DNA of 64,000 nucleotides from Oscillibacter faecalis_A (GTDB lineage Bacteria > Bacillota > Clostridia > Oscillospirales > Oscillospiraceae), in the NCBI RefSeq assembly GCF_029218125.1, contig NZ_JARFXX010000006.1:118885-182884 (forward strand), in the 5' to 3' direction. The position numbers and the translations under genes are program-made. The stretch's first letter is position 1, and every line of letters starts with the position of its first letter. This document shows positions 58,424 to 64,000 of the stretch, one piece after another. Below the pieces are notes generated by a model, which worked only from the letters and a program-made list of their open reading frames with translations, had not been told where the DNA came from and did not search any database.

Positions 58424-59596
58424 TCATATCTCCAGCATCCCTTGCAGTTCCGCGCTGGCGGCCTTTTTGTTCTTGTCGAAGGCGTGGGTGTAGATGTCCA
58501 GCGTGGTGGAGGGCTGGCTGTGGCCGAGGATGCCCGCCACCGTGGCGACATCCGTGCCGCCCGCGATCATCAGACTGGCGGCGGTGTGCCGGAGGGAATG
58601 GACGTTCAGCTCCTGCGGTAAGCCGTTCTTCTTGAGGATCAGCTTGAAGCGGTAGGTGAAGGTGGTGGGCGTCATGGGGAGTTGCGCTCCTTGACGGCGG
58701 AACAGGAAGTCATCGGTGGTCAGCTGCCGTTGGTCATAGGTTTCGGTGACGTATGCACATTCCTGCCGATACTCCCACAGAAGACTTTCCATCTCAGCGG
58801 AGAAGTACACATAGCGGTTGCCCGCGCGGGTCTTGGGTTCCTTGACGAAGATCTCCTCGTCCGTCACCTTGACGGCGTTGCGGCAGATGTGGATGGAACG
58901 CTGCTCCCAATCAATGTCGCACCACTTCAGACCGCAGCACTCACCCCGCCGCATTCCCGTGGCGATGATGAGCTTGAAGTAGGTTTCGTACTTGATGCTC
59001 TCCCCCTCCAGCGCGGCGATGATCTTCTGCGCCGTTTCCTCGTCCGCGATCTTCTTTTCACACTTGCGACCGGCGTAGCGGTAGGTGCGCCAAGCCGGGT
59101 TATGCGAAAGAAAGCCACCCTCCACGGCATCAGAGAGGATGCTGCACAGCGTCGCGTGCACGCCCTCAGTGGTGTACTCGGAGAGTGGCTTTTTCGTTTC
59201 AATGCTGATGACTTTTTGCAGCTCTGCGTAGAAATTCCGGAAGTGCTCCGGCCGCAGTTCGGTGAGCTTGTAGTGACCCAGCGCCGGGAGAATACGCTCG
59301 ATGTCCTGCCGGTCGCGGCGGATGGTGGACTTTGCCAGCTTGCCGGGGGCGATGTCCGTCAGCCACAGGTCGATGTATTTTGCCAGCGTGAGCTGCTGGA
59401 CGGGCTGCGGCGTGTGGCGGCAGTCACGTTCAAAGAGGACAGCCTGTTCGTTGAGCCACTTTTCGACCTGCCTGGGCGTCAGCTCCTCCGGCGGGTGGAC
59501 GGTTTTCTGCTGGGGCTTGATGCGCTTGCCGTTGTAGTCATAGCCCATGGAGACCACGATGAGATAGCTGCTGCCACGCTTGCGGATGCTTGCCAT
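58424..59596 (-). CDS. Tyrosine recombinase/integrase 1
   Basis: A 390-residue phage-type integrase. An N-terminal AP2-like arm-binding domain (residues 1-60), a core-binding SAM-like domain (about 70-165) and the catalytic domain follow. Active residues are Arg in TGMRRGE (about 213), HSLRH (His and Arg, about 335), GHSQPSTT and the nucleophile Tyr in LDIYTH (about 370). All are intact. It points towards the tRNA-Arg gene 118 bases away, the usual arrangement for an integrase next to its attachment site. GAGAGG precedes the ATG. Confidence 0.93.
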   Translation of the reverse strand: MASIRKRGSSYLIVVSMGYDYNGKRIKPQQKTVHPPEELTPRQVEKWLNEQAVLFERDCRHTPQPVQQLTLAKYIDLWLTDIAPGKLAKSTIRRDRQDIERILPALGHYKLTELRPEHFRNFYAELQKVISIETKKPLSEYTTEGVHATLCSILSDAVEGGFLSHNPAWRTYRYAGRKCEKKIADEETAQKIIAALEGESIKYETYFKLIIATGMRRGECCGLKWCDIDWEQRSIHICRNAVKVTDEEIFVKEPKTRAGNRYVYFSAEMESLLWEYRQECAYVTETYDQRQLTTDDFLFRRQGAQLPMTPTTFTYRFKLILKKNGLPQELNVHSLRHTAASLMIAGGTDVATVAGILGHSQPSTTLDIYTHAFDKNKKAASAELQGMLEI

Positions 59597-59724
59597 AAAA
59601 ATGACCTCTCTTTCATTTGACCTCGGTACAGTTGAGGCTTATTTTGCAAGCACAACATACCGCAAGCGCATCGGTAAAGCTATCCTTAATTTTGAGGAAA
59701 AATGAATTTCTACGAAAGCAACAA

Positions 59725-60930
59725 TCATGCGCTGTGCCGCTTCGGAGAACAGGCGGCGAGATTGAAAATCTGTCCGCCGTCCGGACGGAGCATGGTGAGC
59801 ATGGAGTCTGCCGCCTGCTCCTTCTGCGCCTGCTGAGGGTGGCAGTAGGTGCGCTCTAAGAAGCCAGTGTCCGAATGCCCCACGAGGTCTGCCACCGTCT
59901 GCTTGTCTACACCGCAGTGCAGCAGCGAGGTCACGAAGTAGTGCCGCAGGGTGTGGAGGTGGTACTCCCGCGGAAAGCCAATGGACTCATAGATCTTCCG
60001 CAGCCGCTTGGTGAAGGTGTCCGGGTGGATGAGCTGCCCATGCTCGTCGGTGAAGAGGTAGGGACTGAGCTTGCGGCGCTGCTTGTCCGCTTCCATCTGC
60101 TTGCGGCGCTTGTAGGTGAGGAGGATGCCCCGCAGGTCGGAGGAGAGATAGACTTCACGGCTCTTGCCGTTTTTGGTGCTGCCTTCCACGATGCCCTTGC
60201 CGGGAACGCTGCTGCGGGAGCGGCTGACGGTGAGCAGCAGACCGTTTTGCGTAGCGGTGAAGTCTGACCATTGCAGGGCGCACAGCTCGCCCCGGCGGCA
60301 GCCGGTGTACATGGAGAGCAGGTAGAACAGGCGGTAGTGCCGCGGTTCCATTGCCAGCGCGTCCAGCAGCTTCTCCGCCTCGCTTCGCGCGGGGATGCGC
60401 TGCACCGTGCGCTGCGGTGTGGGTAGGTCTAACATTCGCGCGGGATTTTTCTCGATGATCTCGTTGCGCTTGGCGTCGCTGAGCACGGCGGAGACCACAG
60501 AGAGGTACCGCTGCGCGGTGGATTCGTTGATGAGCTTTCCGCGGTGCTTGCGCTTGCGCAGCTCGGAGAGCATATTTTCCAGCGCCATCGGCCGGAGCTT
60601 ATTGAGGCGGATGCCGCCGATTATGGGATACACCACCTTCAGCATCCGCCGGTATGCGGCGATGGTGCTGGGGGCGTATTTCGTTTGCCGTTTCAGCCAG
60701 AGGGAGGCGAATTCCTCAAAGGTCATCTCACCGTCCTCGGCGTAGCTGGTCTTGAAGCTGCGCTCCAGCTCCTCAGCGGCGTGGGCGACATACTGCCCGA
60801 TGCCGCGCTTGGGAACGCTGGGCGGGACTTGGATGGTCTTTGCCTTGCTGATCTTTTTGCCGTTGGGCCGGTAGCCGTTGCTGACGGTGATCTTATATCG
60901 CCGCTCGTCCAATTGCTTAATGCTTGCCAT
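59725..60930 (-). CDS. Tyrosine recombinase/integrase 2
   Basis: A 401-residue tyrosine recombinase with the same domain plan and a similar start MASIKQL. Catalytic residues: TGCRRGEL (about 210), HTLRHYF (about 325), VGHSDTGFLERTYCH with Tyr near 360. It is unlike integrase 1 in detail, so the pair are not a recent duplication. GGGAGG precedes the ATG and lies in the last codons of the relaxase frame. Two adjacent recombinases may cooperate, or one may be from an older element at the same site. Confidence 0.9.
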   Translation of the reverse strand: MASIKQLDERRYKITVSNGYRPNGKKISKAKTIQVPPSVPKRGIGQYVAHAAEELERSFKTSYAEDGEMTFEEFASLWLKRQTKYAPSTIAAYRRMLKVVYPIIGGIRLNKLRPMALENMLSELRKRKHRGKLINESTAQRYLSVVSAVLSDAKRNEIIEKNPARMLDLPTPQRTVQRIPARSEAEKLLDALAMEPRHYRLFYLLSMYTGCRRGELCALQWSDFTATQNGLLLTVSRSRSSVPGKGIVEGSTKNGKSREVYLSSDLRGILLTYKRRKQMEADKQRRKLSPYLFTDEHGQLIHPDTFTKRLRKIYESIGFPREYHLHTLRHYFVTSLLHCGVDKQTVADLVGHSDTGFLERTYCHPQQAQKEQAADSMLTMLRPDGGQIFNLAACSPKRHSA

Positions 60931-60932
60931 TT

Positions 60933-62387
60933 TTAGAGTCCTCCCATCGTTTGCTCATGCTGTTGCTTTTTCTGTTTCTCTTGCGCGGCGTGTTCGTCCA
61001 ATTTTTCTTTCATCGCCAGAGCTGCGCCCGCGGCGAAGCCAATCGCCGCGCCGAGGTTTTCGGCGGCGATTTTCGCCTCCATGCGCCGCCGCTTTTCCTC
61101 GGCGTCCTCATCCTCGTCCATCAATGTCCCCACAGCGGTCAGCCCGACCACGGCGGGGATCAGAGGAACAGGCCGCGGATCGCCGCCGCGCCATACCAAC
61201 CCGCCAGTGCCGCCGTGCCAAGGATCAGCACCAGCATGATCCACTTGAGGGCCACCAGCAGGCTGAAGTCCGGGAGCCAGTCGATCCACTTGGAAGAATA
61301 CCGCTCGCTCAGCTTCCCAACCCGTTCCAGCAGTTTGTTCATCTCCGTCAGCGATCTCTGCATCTCCGCCAGAGACTGCTGCACCGGCATCAGGTCGACG
61401 CGCGTTCTCAGCTCCGGCAGGGTCTTCCGGATTTCCTCCAGCTCCCAGTTTATTCCGTCTGCCTGCTCCGTCAGCTTGTTCATCGCCTGCGGCAGATCGC
61501 ACCGGATCACAATGGGCTGGATCGTCTGCGCTGTTTGCTGCGGCGCACTGTTCGGCTGATTCATCCGCTTCAATTCCTCCATCGGTTTCCTCTGCTTGAT
61601 GGAATTTTCTTTGGACGAGCTTTGCCCGTATTCTGAATTCATGTTCCATGGCCTCCTTGCAATACTTTTCTTCGTGTAATTTGTTGTCACGGCATTTCAT
61701 GCCGTCCGGTGTGGTGTAGGTGATGTATTTGCGGCTGCTCTCCCAGCACACCGCATAGCCCTCGGATTCCATCAGAGAAACGAAGGCGTCCTTGTCGGCG
61801 GCGTATTTCATGCACGCATCGATGGTGTTCATGAGCCGCAGCTTCCAGCTTTGGCCCTTCAGAGCCGTGTGATATTCCGCGCCGCCCATGCCGCGGGCCT
61901 GCTGCGCGGTCGGCTCAAAGACCGGCAGGCCCATCTCCTGACAGATCATGTCATTGCGCCGCATCAACTCTTGCAGTTGTTCCTTCGCCATGTGCAGCTT
62001 TTTGCCAGTCTCAAAATTGACGGAGTTGATGACGCAGTGGGAGTGGACGTGCTCCCGGTCTACATGGGTGCAGACCAGCACCTCGCAGCCGCCGAAGTAT
62101 TCCGCCAGCCGCCGCGCAGCTTCGTGAGCCTGCCGGGGATCGACCGCCGCGCCTTTCGGAAAGCTTTGTACCATGTGGTAGAACATCACGCCGCTGTCTT
62201 TGTGGTAGAGGAGCTTGGTGTTCAGGAAATCGTCATAGACGTTCTGCGGCTGGCAGTTGATGCCGCTGACGAGCGGCTCGCCCTCCCATGTGGTTTTCTT
62301 TTCCTGCATGACATAGAGCATCACGCCGCGCATGACGGCGCGGGACTGTGTGCCCCGCTTGTAGTTCACAAAATGTACGATAGCCAT
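60933..62387 (-). CDS. MobA/MobL-type relaxase
   Basis: A 484-residue frame. Residues 1-265 form a relaxase domain of the MOB_P type: the HUH metal motif is CTHVDREHVHSHCVINSV (about 108-125) and a candidate nucleophile Tyr lies near the N-terminus (YKRG or LYVMQ). It would nick oriT and pilot the strand during transfer. From residue 268 to about 405 the frame is overprinted by a nested gene and has shadow-like composition (many Gly, Ala, Asp). The last 70 residues again look natural (a GAAIGFAAGAAL helix and a charged end). The start at 62387 overlaps the mobC end region. Confidence 0.85.
   Translation of the reverse strand: MAIVHFVNYKRGTQSRAVMRGVMLYVMQEKKTTWEGEPLVSGINCQPQNVYDDFLNTKLLYHKDSGVMFYHMVQSFPKGAAVDPRQAHEAARRLAEYFGGCEVLVCTHVDREHVHSHCVINSVNFETGKKLHMAKEQLQELMRRNDMICQEMGLPVFEPTAQQARGMGGAEYHTALKGQSWKLRLMNTIDACMKYAADKDAFVSLMESEGYAVCWESSRKYITYTTPDGMKCRDNKLHEEKYCKEAMEHEFRIRAKLVQRKFHQAEETDGGIEADESAEQCAAANSADDPAHCDPVRSAAGDEQADGAGRRNKLGAGGNPEDPAGAENARRPDAGAAVSGGDAEIADGDEQTAGTGWEAERAVFFQVDRLAPGLQPAGGPQVDHAGADPWHGGTGGLVWRGGDPRPVPLIPAVVGLTAVGTLMDEDEDAEEKRRRMEAKIAAENLGAAIGFAAGAALAMKEKLDEHAAQEKQKKQQHEQTMGGL
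61160..61582 (-). CDS. Nested small coiled-coil membrane protein
   Basis: A 140-residue protein entirely inside the relaxase frame, read in another frame of the same strand. It has a Gln-rich start, a long helical region with heptad-like spacing (SLAEMQRSLTEMNKLLERVG) and a C-terminal membrane helix (VALKWIMLVLILGTAALAG). Codons are C/G-ending at position three and look truly coding, unlike the overlapping relaxase codons. AGAGG lies six bases before the ATG. It may be a mobilization accessory protein that meets the membrane. Function not known. Confidence 0.7.
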   Translation of the reverse strand: MEELKRMNQPNSAPQQTAQTIQPIVIRCDLPQAMNKLTEQADGINWELEEIRKTLPELRTRVDLMPVQQSLAEMQRSLTEMNKLLERVGKLSERYSSKWIDWLPDFSLLVALKWIMLVLILGTAALAGWYGAAAIRGLFL

Positions 62388-62392
62388 ACAGC

Positions 62393-62698
62393 TCACCGCC
62401 CTTCCATGACTGATCGCAACGCGGCGCTGACCTCGGACAGCTCACCGGCAGCTTTTTCCAGACCGATGACCTGCACCTTGCCCATGTTGGCGAGGACGGT
62501 GAGGCGGTTGATGTTGCTGCCGATGCCCCTGAGCTGGCGGAGCAGTTCCTTTTGCTTGTCGATGACCACGATTCGTTTGCCGAGACAGCAGGCGGTGACA
62601 TAGTCGCTCATGGACATGTGGGCCTTCGCCGCCAGCGCCCTGATCTTCTCACGGTCAGCGGACGCCATGCGCGTGCTGAATTTAATATCTTTTTTCAT
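62393..62698 (-). CDS. mobC: MobC-type mobilization protein
   Basis: A 101-residue relaxosome accessory protein. A ribbon-helix-helix start (KFSTRMASADREKIRALAAKAHMS type) is followed by the MobC core with RQLRGIGSNINRLTVLAN (about 60-77). It binds at oriT and helps the relaxase. The start at 62698 is preceded by AAAGG. It overlaps the start region of the relaxase gene. The long upstream frame to 62950 is not coding. Confidence 0.9.
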   Translation of the reverse strand: MKKDIKFSTRMASADREKIRALAAKAHMSMSDYVTACCLGKRIVVIDKQKELLRQLRGIGSNINRLTVLANMGKVQVIGLEKAAGELSEVSAALRSVMEGR

Positions 62699-63164
62699 AA
62701 TCAGTGACCTTTCTGAAATGATTTCTCTCGTCCCCTCGGAGAGCTGGGGTGGCTTCAAGTGGGTCCGGGCTTCTGCCCGAAAATGGGGTGTGGGACCATG
62801 CCCCGCCCAGTGCGTTTGGCAGGGCAGCGGCTTCACCGCAGACCAGACAAATGCGATGCTGGCCACCTCCAACGGAGGTGATAAAAGCTCCCGTAAAAGG
62901 AAACCTCTGCGCTTATTGGGAACAGCATCCTTCGCGGAAAAATTTGCCATTTACAGCAGAAAAACAAGATGTTTCTTCTGCTGGCTTTCAAGGAATTTTT
63001 CTCCCTTCACACAGCGCTATTCTGACATTCCTGTGTGGGGGTATCACTACCCTCGGCGTATGCTTCATGCTGTCGAAACGCTGGGCGCGCAGGGGGCAAC
63101 GGTGGCTTAATAGCTCCTTGCCGTGTACTCTCTCCCCGTCGGCTCTGCGAGCGCACACAGCGGC
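62699..63164. other. Intergenic region with candidate oriT
   Basis: This 466-base gap carries no credible gene. Inverted repeats cluster near mobC: CGGGCTTCTGCCCG (about 62767-62780), TGGGGTGTGGGACCATGCCCC (by position about 62783-62804) and CCTCCAACGGAGG (about 62865-62878). A further hairpin CAGCAGAA/TTCTGCTG lies near 62955-62985. Repeats just upstream of mobC-relaxase are the usual place of oriT. The nick site is not identified. Confidence 0.5.
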
Positions 63165-63876
63165 TCACACGCCGAAACACGGGGCGTTTTCACCACCCGA
63201 GACATCGCCAGGGTCGATAGGGTCAACAGCTTGGGTACCCTGTGCATCGTCACTTTCGGCACGGCGTAGTTCGATGAGCCGCTTTCCGTTGCTGCGGCGT
63301 ACCACGGCGGAAATACCGATTTTGCTTAGTGCGGCAACGCTTTGCAGGATCAGACGGGATACCTTTTTCGGCGTGATGCCCTCGCTGCCTGCAGGGTCGA
63401 TCTGCGCGGACAGTTCCGTGGGAGTGCCGATAAATTCCGCACGGTCACGCATCAACTCAGAGAGAAGAATGACGATCCGGCCGCCCAGCAGCTCCGGCTG
63501 CGTCCGGCTGTCCGACACCAGCTCCCACACATTTTCCGCGTTGCGCTCCAGCGTCAGCTCACGATATTCAATGTCACGCCCGATGCAGGAGAGTGTTGCC
63601 TTGCCGCTGCCGCGCTTGTCCTCCACCAACGTGAAGCTGGAATCCACCGCGCCGCTGATGGCTGTTGTGCCAGAGATGCGGCTGAACACATCGTCGGCAA
63701 GCTCCTTCCGCAGATGGTGGATCAGCAGAATGGCAATGCCGTGGGCGTCCGCAATACGCTTCAGTGCGGAGAGGTCACGGTAGTCATTGGCGTAGGTGTT
63801 GTCATAACCGGCGCCGCGGATCATTTGCAGCGTGTCAATGATGACCAGCACTGTGTCGGGATGCTCCGCGAGGAGT
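63165..63876 (-). pseudogene. RepA-like AAA ATPase, 5' part cut by insertion element
   Basis: The C-terminal part of a RepA/RecA-like helicase ATPase, 236 residues from the break. Walker B is VLVIIDTLQMIRGAG, then AILLIHHLRKELADDVFSRISGT, typical of plasmid RepA proteins, followed by a winged-helix-like end. The frame is coherent up to about 63876 (LLAEHPDTV), where it runs into hairpin-rich non-coding sequence. The Walker A half must lie beyond the window. The gene therefore looks interrupted by an insertion sequence and is probably dead. Confidence 0.7.
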
Positions 63877-64000
63877 CAAAACCTCCGGCTAAGCCGGAGG
63901 CTTGAGTAAGCCCTATAAGGGCTTTATGCGGACAAAGCCCCTTAAGGGGCCCGAAAAGATTTGCCGATTGCATTGCTTTCTCGGGCTACCCCTTAAGGGG
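63877..64000. mobile_element. Hairpin-rich end of an insertion sequence (IS200/IS605-like), partial
   Basis: After the break the sequence has CCTCCGGCTAAGCCGGAGG (a terminal hairpin), AAGCCCTATAAGGGCTT and two copies of CCCCTTAAGGGG. Such subterminal hairpins without long inverted ends are typical of IS200/IS605 elements. No transposase is visible before the window ends, so family assignment is tentative. Confidence 0.55.

Noticed and set aside
58424..60930. Prophage remnant
   Set aside because: Integrases are followed by mobilization genes, with no capsid, tail, terminase or lysis genes.
62749..63783. A 344-residue plus-strand frame across the mobC-repA gap
   Set aside because: It is antisense to the RepA-like gene, Ser/Arg-rich and without a ribosome site.

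Overview
The window reads as chromosomal DNA of a moderately GC-rich, spore-forming, anaerobic Firmicute, most likely a gut member of the Oscillospiraceae (Oscillibacter, Flavonifractor or Dysosmobacter-like). This is inferred from strong AGGAGG ribosome sites, sigma-A promoters of the TTGACA/TATAAT type, the ylxM-ffh-rpsP-khpA order, a SpoIVFA/SpoIVFB pair, a butyryl-CoA dehydrogenase/EtfBA operon, and small families typical of that group (CD1247-type, DUF6472, DUF6774-like, DUF1292). No 16S rRNA gene is present, so the genus is not fixed.

Layout. 0-8 kb: a cut hypothetical gene, a polysaccharide deacetylase, lexA with its own operator, secG, the bcd-etfB-etfA operon behind a roughly 200-nt structured leader, and a split transketolase. 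8-10.5 kb: a small regulon with a NiaR-type (3H domain) repressor, two near-identical palindromic operators, a stand-alone EIIC-like membrane protein, a PCC-domain protein and a frameshifted two-helix membrane protein. 10.5-15.4 kb: a complete branched-chain amino acid type ABC importer. 16-18 kb: glyoxalase, DUF6472 and a yybP-ykoY manganese riboswitch in front of an ArsB/NhaD-type permease. 18-32 kb: signal recognition and ribosomal genes, a dipeptidase, paired M16 peptidases, lgt, folD, the ygeY-ygeW-carbamate kinase operon with a divergent YheO-type regulator, and lysA.

32-47 kb: a 1294-residue hybrid sensor kinase with its own solute-binding lipoprotein, yqeG, efp, a CD1247-type protein, tcdA, a PrsA-like foldase, a likely 6S RNA gene, DUF1292 and a class A penicillin-binding protein. 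47-58 kb: a radical SAM protein, SpoIVFA/SpoIVFB, a ClC channel whose terminator hairpin covers the ribosome site of the next gene, a glycosyltransferase/pyruvyltransferase fusion, DUF4330, an FMN riboswitch with ribU, a SLOG protein with a perfect LexA-type box inside its promoter, a HAD phosphatase and tRNA-Arg(CCG).

58.4-64 kb: an integrated mobilizable element abutting the tRNA gene. It carries two tyrosine recombinases, a MOB relaxase with a nested out-of-frame membrane gene, MobC, a probable oriT region and a RepA-like ATPase that is cut by the hairpin-rich end of an insertion element at the window edge.

No CRISPR array, rRNA operon or defence island is visible. The most interesting signals are regulatory: the NiaR-type operators pointing to an EIIC-like protein as a vitamin transporter, the LexA box on the SLOG gene, the Mn riboswitch on an unexpected permease family, and the terminator that overlaps a ribosome binding site.
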